A stretch of DNA of 38,454 bases from Acidobacteriota bacterium (GCA_021324935.1 JAJPIE010000094.1:1-38454), one strand, 5' to 3'; positions 20,847 to 29,273 are shown, numbered from the stretch's first letter. The notes: generated by a model not told the origin, from the letters alone. A program made the numbers and translations.

Positions 20847-21632
20847 CTAGGAGTGTGGAACGCCGGTCGCCGGCGTTTTTGCTTTTCGCGCTTCCAGGGC
20901 GGCAACGGTTCGTTCGCAGATTTCTTCCGGTGTGCCCGTGGCGGAGACCGGCAATAGCACTCGCATCCCGCGATAAAACTCGGTCAGCGGCGCCGTTTTT
21001 TCCTCATACGCTTCCAGCCGCACCTTCACCGATTCCGGCCGGTCATCTTCGCGTTGAAACAGCGCGCCGCCGCACCGGTCGCAAGCGTCCGCGATTTTCG
21101 GCGGGCGTTCCGTCACGTGATACACCGCCTTGCACTCCTTGCAGGTGCGCCGCCCGCTCAATCTTTGCACGATGTCGCCCTGCGGCAGTTCGTAATTCAC
21201 CACCGCGTGCAGCGGGATGTTCTGATTCTCCATCAGGCGTTTCAGCGATTCTGCCTGGTGAATCGTCCGCGGAAATCCGTCCAGCAGAAAACCGCCACCG
21301 CAGCGCAGGCAGCCGCTGCGCTCCAGCACCATTTCCCAGACGATCGAATCAGGCACCAGGTCGCCGCGCCGCATGTATTCCAGCGCTGCTTTCATCGCCG
21401 GGCTCAGGTCGCATTCCTTGCGTGCACCCGCCGCGCGAAACACGTCCCCGGTGGACAAATGGCAGGCATGCAGCCGCAGATGCAGCATCTCCGCTTGCGT
21501 GCCTTTGCCCACTCCCGGCGGACCCAGCAAGATCAGCCGCCACGGATTCTCCGTTTTTCCCGGTTGAGGATTGCAGTGCGCCGCCGGCCCCTGCAGCCAC
21601 GCCGCGCGGTCAGGTTGGTCCGCTCCGCCCAT
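20847..21632 (-). CDS. Second adenylate-kinase-like nucleotide kinase
   Basis: The 261-residue protein has a P-loop GPPGVGKGTQ (37-46), LSTGDVFRAAG, FLLDGFPRT and a LID domain with C164, C167, C184 and C187, the full zinc motif CKEC...CDRC. It is longer than the operon Adk because of about 30 extra N-terminal residues and an inserted CLRCGGG (C108, C111) just before FLLDGFPRT. The fold predicts phosphate transfer between nucleotides, probably on AMP. The substrate cannot be fixed from sequence. It stands alone on the - strand; the last codons overlap a + strand terminator-like hairpin. Confidence 0.85.
   Translation of the reverse strand: MGGADQPDRAAWLQGPAAHCNPQPGKTENPWRLILLGPPGVGKGTQAEMLHLRLHACHLSTGDVFRAAGARKECDLSPAMKAALEYMRRGDLVPDSIVWEMVLERSGCLRCGGGFLLDGFPRTIHQAESLKRLMENQNIPLHAVVNYELPQGDIVQRLSGRRTCKECKAVYHVTERPPKIADACDRCGGALFQREDDRPESVKVRLEAYEEKTAPLTEFYRGMRVLLPVSATGTPEEICERTVAALEARKAKTPATGVPHS
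20859..20886 (+). terminator. Intrinsic terminator on the + strand
   Basis: AACGCCGG (20859-20866), loop TCG, CCGGCGTT (20870-20877), then TTTGCTTTT. It is a perfect 8-bp GC-rich stem with a T run on the + strand only. It would stop + transcripts coming from the RAYT or 33-codon ORF, and lies inside the last codons of the opposite-strand kinase gene. Confidence 0.6.
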
Positions 21633-21720
21633 GCGGCAGAATCTACGAGCGGGTGCGTATCCCCGCCGTGACCCACGTCACGCAAGCAAAGTCTCATTGC
21701 CGGGCCTGACCCTTCTTTTT

Positions 21721-21898
21721 GTACTGCCCGAACTTCAGATTGGCCACCTATAGCGATTCAGAGGTTTTTCTAGTGGCCGAACTTTAGATCGGCCACTCCT
21801 TTGCTCTTCCGACCAACCACCGCTGTCGCACGCCCCGCGCGTAGCACCTCGGCGCGCTCACGCCGCCGTCTTGTAGTGGCCGACCTTTAGATCGGCGG
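21721..21898 (+). repeat. Three REP-like hairpins between - strand genes
   Basis: Unit 21721-21746 is GTAC, TGCCCGA, ACTTCAGA, TTGGCCA. Unit 21770-21795 is CTAG, TGGCCGA, ACTTTAGA, TCGGCCA (perfect stem). Unit 21873-21898 is GTAG, TGGCCGA, CCTTTAGA, TCGGCGG. They keep the + orientation although both flanking genes run on the - strand. The spacer 21633-21943 holds nothing else I can support. Confidence 0.8.
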
Positions 21899-21943
21899 GT
21901 TTTCCCTGAGCCCGGCTTGAGTGTCCGGAGCCTGTAGCAGGGC

Positions 21944-23200
21944 TCAGGCCGGCGCGCCCGATTTGCCTCCCCACTCCACCTGCTCGATCCGGCCGACCAC
22001 AAAGAACCAACTCGCCGCGCCGCCCAGGGCCACGCCTGCTGCGATCGCAAAGCCCCAATAAAAATGGCCGGTGCGGTCCAGCACAAAGCCGGTCAAGGCC
22101 GGGGCGACAATTCCCGAAAAATTGCCGAAGAAGTTCTGGAAGCCCACCCAGCGCCCCGCGGCTGAAGGCCCCGCCAGCGTCTGGCTGACCGCCCAATGAT
22201 TGGACGCCGTCACCGAAAAAGCCATGACGCTCAGAATCAGGGCAATCACCGCGTGGCGGGAGTCGACGCTCCCCGCCAGCGAGAGAAACACCGCGCAGGC
22301 CGCCATTCCTCCCCCGCAGAAAGCTTTGCGCACCACCGTCGGCGGGCCTCCCGCGGCGATCCAGCGGTCCGCCAGCCACCCGCAGAGCGGAGAAGTCAAG
22401 CCTCCGAGGAGATACGCCAGCCCACCGATTTTCGCCATGTCATTCATCGAAAAGTGCCGTTCTCGCACCAGGAAAAACGGCAGCCAGGTGATGAGGAAAT
22501 AGTTCACGTAGTTTCCGAAGAAAAGCCCCAGGCAGGTTCCCCACGCCGAGCGCTTTGCCAGAAATTCCAGCAGCTTCACGGTCCCCTTCGCTTCATCTGC
22601 CGCGGCGTGGTGTTTTTCCGGCATCCACCTGGCCCACGGCAATACCCACAGCATGCTCGCCAGCCCCAGGACCAGAAAGAACGGCCGCCATCCGTAACGC
22701 CCCATCAGGTACCCGCCAGCCAGAATGCCAAAGCCGGGGCCAACCAGCAGCCCGATCATCAGGATCGAATTCGCCAGGCCGCGGTGCTCTTCGGTGAAAT
22801 TTAGCGCCAGGATCTTGTTGTAGGCCGGAAATGCCACCGCCTCGCCAATCCCCAGCAGCAGCCGCAAGGCAAACAGCGCCGCGAAGGTGTGCACCAGCGC
22901 GGTGGCGGCCGTCGCGGCGGACCACAGCAGGAACGCGCCTGCGAAGAGCCAGTTCACATTCACGCGGTCCACCAGCCATCCATAGAAAAGATTCAGGCCG
23001 GCGTACGTCCAGAAAAATGCCGAAAGCAGCAGGCCAAGCTGCGAAGCGGAAATCTTCAGCTCATCTCTCAGCATGGGTGCGGCGATGGAGAGATTCCCGC
23101 GGTCGATGTAATTGATGAACAGCGAAAGCGCCAGTAGCACAACCACAATGAACAAACGGGGAGGAATGCCCTCGCGCGGCGCGGACCTGGAAGTTGCCAT
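21944..23200 (-). CDS. MFS transporter, anion:cation symporter type
   Basis: The ATG at 23200 gives MATSRSAPREGIPPRLFIVV and 418 residues with about 12 membrane spans. An earlier in-frame start would add 36 polar residues with no ribosome-binding site. The segment NYIDRGNLSIAAPMLRDELK and the loop YGWLVDRVNVNWLFAGAFLL match the ACS branch of the major facilitator superfamily, which imports sugar acids, phthalate and similar organic anions. GPGFGILAGGYLMGRYGWRP is the typical mid-N-half motif. There is no neighbouring catabolic gene, so the substrate is unknown. It probably sits in the inner membrane and uses ion coupling. Confidence 0.85.
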   Translation of the reverse strand: MATSRSAPREGIPPRLFIVVVLLALSLFINYIDRGNLSIAAPMLRDELKISASQLGLLLSAFFWTYAGLNLFYGWLVDRVNVNWLFAGAFLLWSAATAATALVHTFAALFALRLLLGIGEAVAFPAYNKILALNFTEEHRGLANSILMIGLLVGPGFGILAGGYLMGRYGWRPFFLVLGLASMLWVLPWARWMPEKHHAAADEAKGTVKLLEFLAKRSAWGTCLGLFFGNYVNYFLITWLPFFLVRERHFSMNDMAKIGGLAYLLGGLTSPLCGWLADRWIAAGGPPTVVRKAFCGGGMAACAVFLSLAGSVDSRHAVIALILSVMAFSVTASNHWAVSQTLAGPSAAGRWVGFQNFFGNFSGIVAPALTGFVLDRTGHFYWGFAIAAGVALGGAASWFFVVGRIEQVEWGGKSGAPA

Positions 23201-23289
23201 ATCGGTTCGCGCTATCTTCTCTGGGGAACCCGCGATTTGCAAGCCGCTGCCGCTGCCTTCCCCTGGCCAATCCTCCATCAAAAAGAGGC

Positions 23290-23319
23290 TTGACAACCGG
23301 GTTGGCAAGATCGTACCTT
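23290..23319 (+). promoter_or_regulatory. Sigma70-like promoter before the 23405 gene
   Basis: TTGACA (23290-23295, full consensus), an 18-base spacer, then TACCTT (23314-23319). A transcript would start near 23326 and run straight into the hairpin at 23338. Confidence 0.6.
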
Positions 23320-23337
23320 ACTCCTGTAGAAAACTGT

Positions 23338-23374
23338 GCCCGCGGCGTTCCCACGTCGCGGGCTTTTTCTTTTT
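23338..23374 (+). terminator. Leader terminator (possible attenuator)
   Basis: GCCCGCGGCGT (23338-23348), loop TCCC, ACGTCGCGGGC (23353-23363) gives an 11-bp stem with one G-T pair. It is followed by TTTTTCTTTTT. It is a strong intrinsic terminator placed between a consensus promoter and the gene at 23405, with no gene ending just before it on the + strand. Premature termination is therefore the likely use; how readthrough is allowed is not visible. Confidence 0.7.
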
Positions 23375-23404
23375 CCCCCAAATCTTTCGCTAAGGAGCTA
23401 TCTC

Positions 23405-24106
23405 ATGCCTAAACTCAGTCCCGATGCCCGCGCTTCCCAGTGCGCCTTCACCTTCTCTGACGGCCGCCGCTGTCGTTTGCCCGGTGCGCCCGATGGCGCG
23501 GGCCTTTGCTCCGCCCACGCTCGCAAACTCCTCCAGGCCAAGCTGCACGAGCAGTCCGTCGAGTCCATTCTCGAGCCCCTCTGTCATCCCAAAATCGCCA
23601 GCACCAACCTCACTTTCGTCCTCGTTCGCCTTCTCGTCGAAGTCTCTTGCGGCCGCATCTCCCCTAAACTCTCGAATTCTCTCCTTCGCATCATTGAATC
23701 CCTGCGCAAAACCATGCCGGACACTTCCTCTGAATTTTCCCGAACCTTCGAACTCACCAGCCTTCGCAACACCATCCGTTCCCTATATCAGGAACACGAA
23801 GACTATATCGACCCCCGAATGGACCCCTCCCCCTCTGCTCCTCCCGCTCGAAAAACCCCCGCCGAATCTCCCGCTCCTTCTCCGCAAACCACTCACCCGC
23901 CTAGCGCTCCCGCTCCCCCAAATGCAAGCGCAGACGCAAGCCCCTGCAATCCTTCGTCAAACTCTCCCGAGCTCTTCGATTTCCTCCTCAAGGGACGCCC
24001 GCTCTCCGCTCGCGTCACTCCTCGAGATGTGGACACGCTCTACCACATCCTCGAACGCAACTTCCCCGCGCACGAATCCCCGCCGTTAAACCCCGCCGCA
24101 AAATAA
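23405..24106 (+). CDS. Uncharacterised protein with N-terminal Cys/His motif
   Basis: The ATG at 23405 follows TAAGGAGCTATCTC, a strong ribosome-binding site, and gives 233 residues. The N-terminus has ASQCAFTFSDGRRCRLPG then GAGLCSAHARKLL: three Cys and one His spaced like a small zinc-binding knuckle. Residues 45-135 look helical (NLTFVLVRLLVEVSCGRISP). The stretch from about 140 to 190 is Pro/Ser/Ala-rich linker. The C-terminus (RVTPRDVDTLYHILERNF) forms a last helix. I do not recognise the family. The Cys/His module might bind nucleic acid, which is inference. It is under its own promoter and leader hairpin. Confidence 0.75.
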   Translation: MPKLSPDARASQCAFTFSDGRRCRLPGAPDGAGLCSAHARKLLQAKLHEQSVESILEPLCHPKIASTNLTFVLVRLLVEVSCGRISPKLSNSLLRIIESLRKTMPDTSSEFSRTFELTSLRNTIRSLYQEHEDYIDPRMDPSPSAPPARKTPAESPAPSPQTTHPPSAPAPPNASADASPCNPSSNSPELFDFLLKGRPLSARVTPRDVDTLYHILERNFPAHESPPLNPAAK

Positions 24107-24114
24107 CCTCTTTG

Positions 24115-24167
24115 TTTGCCACACATACGAGGAGCTCGCTGATAAGTCCTGCATTTGCCACACATAC
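24115..24167. repeat. Direct repeat TTTGCCACACATAC, two copies
   Basis: Exact 14-base copies at 24115-24128 and 24154-24167, starts 39 bases apart, lie in the spacer between two convergent genes. Each is followed by GA or AA. The role is unknown. Confidence 0.6.
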
Positions 24168-24203
24168 AAAAATTGCGTGTTTTTCGCCACTTCGCGTTCT
24201 CCC

Positions 24204-25313
24204 TTACTCGAAGTGAATCAGCACGATTTCCGGCGCCGTACAAACGCGCAGCGGAGGTCCCCACGTGCCGGCGCCGCTCGAGGTATAAACCAGCAGGTCC
24301 CCAAACCGGCTGAGCCCGTAGGTATAGGCGCCAAAGATCCGGGAGGTGAACCACGTGAAAGGGAAGATCTGTCCGCCGTGGGTGTGCCCGGATAGCTGCA
24401 GCGAAATTCCATGCTTTTCCGGAATGGGCAGGCGATGCGGCACGTGCGAAAGCAGCACGCTCGCGCGCTTCGGATCGAGCTCTGCGTTCGAAAGCGCCGA
24501 GTGGAACCTCTCCGGATTCGCCGTGTCGTGATAAGGTACGCCCACCACTTGCAGGCCGTCGAGGTCCACGGTTTCGTTGTGCAGCACGCGGATGCCGGAG
24601 CTGCGAATCGCCTCCAGATAGCGCCCATGATCGGCAAATTCGTCGTGATTCCCGCTCACGAAGTACGAGCCGAACTTCGGGGAGAGGTGCTTCCACGGCG
24701 CCACCAGGCCATGCGCGTCCACCTGCGTCCCGTCGAAAAGATCGCCGCTGATGAAAACCACGTCGGCGCGCAGTTGCCGCAGGGCGGTGACGATGCGGGA
24801 TAGAAAGCGGCGCCCCTTGATGTGGCCAAGGTGCGTATCGGTGACCAGCGCGGCCACGCGGCCACGCCAGGATTCCGGCAGCCCCGGCAATTTCACGGAC
24901 ACGCGTTTGATGCGCAACCTTGCGGCGTTCGCCAGCCCATAGACCGTTGCGAGCAGCGCCAGTCCCAGGAAGAACTCGCCGATCCGCGTTTGGCCGAACG
25001 GCAGATTGAAGACGATCGTCGCCGCCACCGCAATCCACGCCAGGCACGCCGCGGGCACCGCGAAATTCACAAATCCCAGCCAGATGCTCGCAAGCCGGTA
25101 AAATACGCGCACGGGCCCGTTGAAATATCGGTGTGCCACCAGCGTCGCCGCGACAAAACTCACCGAAAGCAGCACAAACGTAATTTTCATCACATTCAGC
25201 CAAGGCTGCCGCGGCGCGCCGTGTAGCGCCACCCAGGTCCCAAACAAGAACAGGTGTACCAACAGCAGGAACGACTGAATGATGGTAGCGGCAATGGCGA
25301 TTTTGAAACGCAT
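24204..25313 (-). CDS. Membrane-anchored metallophosphoesterase (YkuE/YaeI-like)
   Basis: The protein has 369 residues. Four hydrophobic segments fill about residues 5-130. The calcineurin-like phosphoesterase domain follows, with all metal motifs: DTHLGH (D159, H161), GDLFDG, GNHDE, SHVPH and GHTHGG. The active site is expected outside the membrane face or at its surface. Related proteins cleave phosphoesters such as UDP-diacylglucosamine or phospholipid headgroups; the substrate here is not known. No operon partner. It is convergent with the 23405 gene. Confidence 0.85.
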   Translation of the reverse strand: MRFKIAIAATIIQSFLLLVHLFLFGTWVALHGAPRQPWLNVMKITFVLLSVSFVAATLVAHRYFNGPVRVFYRLASIWLGFVNFAVPAACLAWIAVAATIVFNLPFGQTRIGEFFLGLALLATVYGLANAARLRIKRVSVKLPGLPESWRGRVAALVTDTHLGHIKGRRFLSRIVTALRQLRADVVFISGDLFDGTQVDAHGLVAPWKHLSPKFGSYFVSGNHDEFADHGRYLEAIRSSGIRVLHNETVDLDGLQVVGVPYHDTANPERFHSALSNAELDPKRASVLLSHVPHRLPIPEKHGISLQLSGHTHGGQIFPFTWFTSRIFGAYTYGLSRFGDLLVYTSSGAGTWGPPLRVCTAPEIVLIHFE

Positions 25314-25556
25314 GCTGATTCCTTCGAGTCCAAACGAACCCCCTGCGCATATTCGATGAGGGAAAATGCCGTGTGGTTATGCCCGGAAGTGTGTCGGCGA
25401 AAAAAGGAAACGGAAGACAGAAATTATTCAGAAACAGGTCGCATGGCGGAATTCACGCGCTTCTCGTTTCACAGAACTCCCGGCCGTTTACAGCCGTGAA
25501 GCGATTTTCCCGGCCGCCACCGGCCACGGCCGCTTCGACTCGTTGCGAGTCACCTT

Positions 25557-26846
25557 TCACCGCTTATCCGCCACCACCTCGCCGCCCTTCATTACCCATT
25601 TCACGTGATAAATCGCAGCGTCAATATCCGCCAACGGATCCCCCTCCACTGCCACCAAATCCGCCTCATATCCCGCGCCAACCGCACCCAATTCATTCGA
25701 TTTGCCTAAAAGTTCCGCCGCGTTCGTCGTCGCCGTGCGCAGCGCCTCCTCCGGCGTCATTCCCGCCTTCACGAACCACCCGAGTTCCCGCGTGTTCTCG
25801 CCAAACATGGTGTAAATCGCGTCCGACCCCATCGCGAATCTCACGCCCGCTCTGTGCGCCTTCCGCGCGGTTTCTAAATTTCGTTCGATGAACGCCCTGG
25901 TTTTCGCCTGAAAGCCATCCGCGTAGCCAATCTTCTGCCAGTTGTCCAGGTAATAGCGGTTGTGATCGATCGTCGGCACGTAGAACGTTCCGCGCTTCGC
26001 CATTTCCTGGATCGTCGCGTCGTCCATGTCCGTCGCGTGCTCCAGCGAATCGGTTCCCGCGCGCACCGCGTCGCGCGCCCCATCCGGCCCATACGAATGA
26101 ATCGCGATTTTCTTGCCGAACCGGTGCGCCGCGTCCACCGCGGCTTTGATTTCGTCGTAGGAGTAGGTCTCGAATTGCGTGGTGTCGTCGTCGGTTCCCG
26201 TCGACGCGTACATCTTGATCACGTCCGCTCCCGCCGCCACCTGCTGCCGCACCGCTTTTAAGACCTCCGGCACGCCGTCCGCGATCCCGCCCTGCGGCGG
26301 CTGAAAGCCCGGCTTGAACGCGGTGCTCGTCACCGTCAATCCGTAGCCGCTCACGAACATCCGCGGCCCGATCATCTCCCCGCGGTTGATCAGGTCGCGC
26401 ATCGCGATGTCTTCGTATTGATCCGCACCCAGATCGCGCACCGTGGTCACCCCGGCCTCCAGCGTCCGCATCGCCCCTTTCCGTGCCAGAAACACTTCCA
26501 CCGCCGGCGGATTGTCCACCAGTTGTTTCAGCATCGGCTTCCCGGGAGTTTCGTCCGTGTATTGCGTCAGGTGCGTGTGCACGTCAATCAATCCGGGCAG
26601 TCCCGTGAATTTCGAAAGGTCGATGATCTCCGCGCCGGAGGGAATTTCCGCCCCGTCGGTGGTGACGCTTTTGATGCGATCGCCCTCGACGATCACGATG
26701 GCGTTGGACCACAACTTCCCGTGCGCGTCCCACAATTTGCCGAATTTCACCGCCTTCACCGGTTTTGGCGCGGAGGTCGTTTGCGCGCACAAGATTCCCG
26801 CGAAGAGTAGCAGGGGAGTTAGCAAGGCAACGCGAAGTGTTTTCAT
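25557..26846 (-). CDS. Secreted metal-dependent amidohydrolase
   Basis: The ATG at 26846 gives 429 residues beginning MKTLRVALLTPLLLFAGILC, a signal peptide, probably cut after CAQ. The amidohydrolase superfamily motifs are in order: DVHTHL, the metal-bridging Lys in DVIKMYAS, AIHSYG, SLEHATD and MGSDAIYT. The order and spacing fit the imidazolonepropionase/prolidase-like branch that acts on Xaa-Pro or Xaa-Arg dipeptides or related amides. It probably works in the periplasm. The 243 bases between its stop and the metallophosphoesterase start hold nothing I can support. An M24 peptidase lies further along (30472), which may fit a peptide-scavenging life. Confidence 0.88.
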   Translation of the reverse strand: MKTLRVALLTPLLLFAGILCAQTTSAPKPVKAVKFGKLWDAHGKLWSNAIVIVEGDRIKSVTTDGAEIPSGAEIIDLSKFTGLPGLIDVHTHLTQYTDETPGKPMLKQLVDNPPAVEVFLARKGAMRTLEAGVTTVRDLGADQYEDIAMRDLINRGEMIGPRMFVSGYGLTVTSTAFKPGFQPPQGGIADGVPEVLKAVRQQVAAGADVIKMYASTGTDDDTTQFETYSYDEIKAAVDAAHRFGKKIAIHSYGPDGARDAVRAGTDSLEHATDMDDATIQEMAKRGTFYVPTIDHNRYYLDNWQKIGYADGFQAKTRAFIERNLETARKAHRAGVRFAMGSDAIYTMFGENTRELGWFVKAGMTPEEALRTATTNAAELLGKSNELGAVGAGYEADLVAVEGDPLADIDAAIYHVKWVMKGGEVVADKR

Positions 26847-26988
26847 GGGTGGCACCGAACCGCTTGAAGTCGATGGCGACGCAATGTTTTTAGTTCACTC
26901 GGACGGGGAAAGCAATCCCGAAGTCCTGCGCATTTACAGGGCCGGAGCCTGTTCCGCGCTCTTTGCCGCGCGCGCCATCCTCGCCTAA

Positions 26989-27522
26989 TCATGCGGCGAA
27001 GTGATCGCGCCGGAAAAAGCGGTAAATCGCGAAAAGGACGAACAAGGCCACGAACGCTCCGGTCGAATCGAGCAGCGAGTCCCACGGCGACGCGGTGCGC
27101 GAGGCCACAAATGACTGGTGAATCTCATCGAGGCAGGAATACACGGCGGCAATAAACCACGCCCCCAGGCCCCATGACCAGCGCCATCCCTCGCGTCCCG
27201 CGCGAATCCCTCGATACACCAGCGAAAAGAAAATGAAGTATTCCGTAAAGTGCGCGCACTTGCGGATGAGGTAATGGACTTGATCGATCCTCTCGTCGGA
27301 GAACGCGGGATAGCACCAGCGCAGGATCGGCTCGATCACCGTGTCCGTGTGGTACGCGGAAAATGTGTCCGTGGAAAGAAGGAAGATCACTCCGGACCAG
27401 ATAATGGCGGGCAGCCAAGCCATCAGCCACGGAGGCAGCAGGGATTTCGGCCGCACGTGATAGCGTACCTCATCGAACTTGGGAGCTGGGGACGGATTTC
27501 GCCAGGGTTCGGAAGCAGCCAT
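26989..27522 (-). CDS. VanZ-like membrane protein
   Basis: The protein has 177 residues with four membrane segments (WLMAWLPAIIWSGVIFLLS, then EYFIFFSLVYRGIRAG, the segment before SCLDEIHQSF, and DSTGAFVALFVLFAIYRF). The family motifs RKCAHFTEYFIFF and DEIHQSFVASRTASPWDSLLD are clear. VanZ was first seen beside vancomycin-type teicoplanin resistance genes, but most chromosomal VanZ-like proteins have no known role. It lies upstream of the amidohydrolase on the same strand, 142 bases away. Confidence 0.85.
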   Translation of the reverse strand: MAASEPWRNPSPAPKFDEVRYHVRPKSLLPPWLMAWLPAIIWSGVIFLLSTDTFSAYHTDTVIEPILRWCYPAFSDERIDQVHYLIRKCAHFTEYFIFFSLVYRGIRAGREGWRWSWGLGAWFIAAVYSCLDEIHQSFVASRTASPWDSLLDSTGAFVALFVLFAIYRFFRRDHFAA

Positions 27523-27656
27523 TCGGGAGTAGGATCCTCGATTTAGTGTAACGCAGGAGTTGACGCAGTGTTGGGATACACTAAGCCGGCACCTTCATCA
27601 GCGAACTTTCCGCGTTCCAGACACCTCAGCACTCGGCTTTTCGCCAGTCACTCTTC

Positions 27657-29117
27657 TCACTCCATCCGGTAGTTCGGCGCTTCCTTGGTGATCACCACGT
27701 CGTGCACGTGCGACTCGCGGAGGCCCGCAGCGGTGATGCGCAGGAACTTGCTGATATCCGCAAGTTCCTCGAGATTGCGGGCGCCGACGTAGCCCATGCC
27801 GCTCTTCAGGCCGCCGACGAGTTGGTCGGTGAGACCGCTGAGCGGGCCCTTATAGGCGACGCGCCCTTCGACGCCTTCCGGAACCGACTTCCCGCGTTCC
27901 GCGCCTTCTTGTCCGTAGCGGTCCGCGGAACCCGCTTCCATCGCTCCTGTCGAACCCATGCCGCGATACGACTTGAACGTGCGGCCTTGGTAAAGAATCG
28001 TTTCCCCGGGCGATTCCTCGGTGCCCGCAAACAGGCTCCCGATCATCACGCACGACGCCCCCGCGGCGATCGCCTTCGTGATGTCGCCCGAATACTTGAT
28101 GCCGCCATCGGCGATGACTGGAACCCCCGTGCCTTTCGCGGCTTTAGATGCTTCCAGGATGGCGGTGATTTGCGGTACCCCCGCGCCGGTGACGATGCGC
28201 GTCGTGCAGATCGAGCCCGGTCCTATCCCCACCTTGAGCCCGTCAATGCCAAGCGAGATGAGATCCCGCGCTCCCTCGAAGGTGGCCACGTTCCCGGCCA
28301 CCAGTTGCATTTCCGGCAGGCGATGGCGAATCGCCTTGATCGCTTCCATCACGCGCTCGGTGTGCCCGTGGGCGGTGTCGATCGCCAGCACGTCGGCCTT
28401 CGCTTTGGCCATTTCCACGGCCCGCTCCAGGTAATCCCCGGTGGCCCCGACGGCCGCGCCAACGGTGAGCCGCCCGTGATCGTCCTTGGCGGCGCGCGGA
28501 TATTCGAGCTTCTTTTGGATGTCCTTAACGGTGATCAGGCCCTTGAGATTGAAGTCTTGGTCGACCACCAGCAGTTTTTCAATTCGGTGCTTCTGGAGTA
28601 TTTTCTCCGCTTCCTCCAGGGTGGTGCCGACGGGAACGGTGACCAGGTTATCCTTGGTCATTACATGGCCGACGAGCTGCGTGTGATTTTTTTCGAAGCG
28701 CAGGTCGCGATTCGTCAGGATGCCGGTGAGGCGGGTGCCGCGGGTCACCGGCAGTCCGGAAATGCGGTACTTGGTCATGATGTCAAGCGCCTGGCGGATG
28801 GTGATGTCCGGCGAAATGGTCACCGGGTCCACGATCATCCCCGATTCCGAGCGCTTCACGCGGTCGACTTCTTCGAACTGCCGGTCGATCGGAAGATTGC
28901 GGTGAATGATGCCGATGCCGCCCTGGCGCGCGATGCCGATGGCCAGGCGAGATTCCGTCACCGTGTCCATGGCCGCCGAGGCCAGCGGAACATTCAGCGT
29001 CAGCTTCCGGGTGAAGTGCGTGGTGGTGTCGACCTCGGTGGGCAGCACGGAGGATTTGCCCGGCAGCAGCAGCACGTCGTCAAACGTAAGACCTTCTGAG
29101 ATCGGACCGTCAATCAT
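27657..29117 (-). CDS. guaB: Inosine-5'-monophosphate dehydrogenase
   Basis: The protein has 486 residues, the full length. It starts MIDGPISEGLTFDDVLLLPG behind GCGAGGCTCTC. Two CBS domains lie at about 95-205. The catalytic loop GPGSICTTRIVTGAG puts the active Cys at residue 304; DGGIKYSGDITKAIAAGA and the flap YRGMGSTGAM follow. It oxidises IMP to XMP with NAD, the first step towards GMP, in the cytosol. guaA is not next to it. The leader holds an 8-bp hairpin (29248-29273) and a REP. Confidence 0.97.
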   Translation of the reverse strand: MIDGPISEGLTFDDVLLLPGKSSVLPTEVDTTTHFTRKLTLNVPLASAAMDTVTESRLAIGIARQGGIGIIHRNLPIDRQFEEVDRVKRSESGMIVDPVTISPDITIRQALDIMTKYRISGLPVTRGTRLTGILTNRDLRFEKNHTQLVGHVMTKDNLVTVPVGTTLEEAEKILQKHRIEKLLVVDQDFNLKGLITVKDIQKKLEYPRAAKDDHGRLTVGAAVGATGDYLERAVEMAKAKADVLAIDTAHGHTERVMEAIKAIRHRLPEMQLVAGNVATFEGARDLISLGIDGLKVGIGPGSICTTRIVTGAGVPQITAILEASKAAKGTGVPVIADGGIKYSGDITKAIAAGASCVMIGSLFAGTEESPGETILYQGRTFKSYRGMGSTGAMEAGSADRYGQEGAERGKSVPEGVEGRVAYKGPLSGLTDQLVGGLKSGMGYVGARNLEELADISKFLRITAAGLRESHVHDVVITKEAPNYRME

Positions 29118-29142
29118 GAGAGCCTCGCTGTGAATGTTTTGT

Positions 29143-29167
29143 CTACTGGCCGGTCTTTAGACCGGCC
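29143..29167 (+). repeat. REP-like hairpin in the guaB/hydrolase divergent region
   Basis: CTAC, TGGCCGGTC, TTTA, GACCGGCC with a 7-bp or longer stem. It lies 26 bases upstream of guaB and is oriented on the + strand, against guaB. Confidence 0.75.
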
Positions 29168-29247
29168 CTTCCAACACGGCCAGTCCTGGCTGCGCTTTAG
29201 ACAATCGCGTATTTCCCAGTCACCGTTGCTTGCGCCCGGAAACAGCG

Positions 29248-29273
29248 CAGCCCAGCGGGTGGCCACTGGGCTG
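29248..29273. promoter_or_regulatory. Hairpin/palindrome in the divergent promoter region
   Basis: CAGCCCAG (29248-29255) pairs exactly with CTGGGCTG (29266-29273) around CGGGTGGCCA. It lies between guaB and the hydrolase gene. It could be an operator or a leader hairpin; there is no T run for termination. Confidence 0.3.

Noticed and set aside
23201..23308. N-terminal extension of the MFS transporter by 36 residues
   Set aside because: The added part is polar, unlike the family, lacks a ribosome-binding site, and would overlap the opposite promoter at 23290.
27702..29099. 465-codon open frame on the + strand opposite guaB
   Set aside because: It is the antisense shadow of a certain IMP dehydrogenase gene, and its composition is Arg/His/Asp-rich noise.
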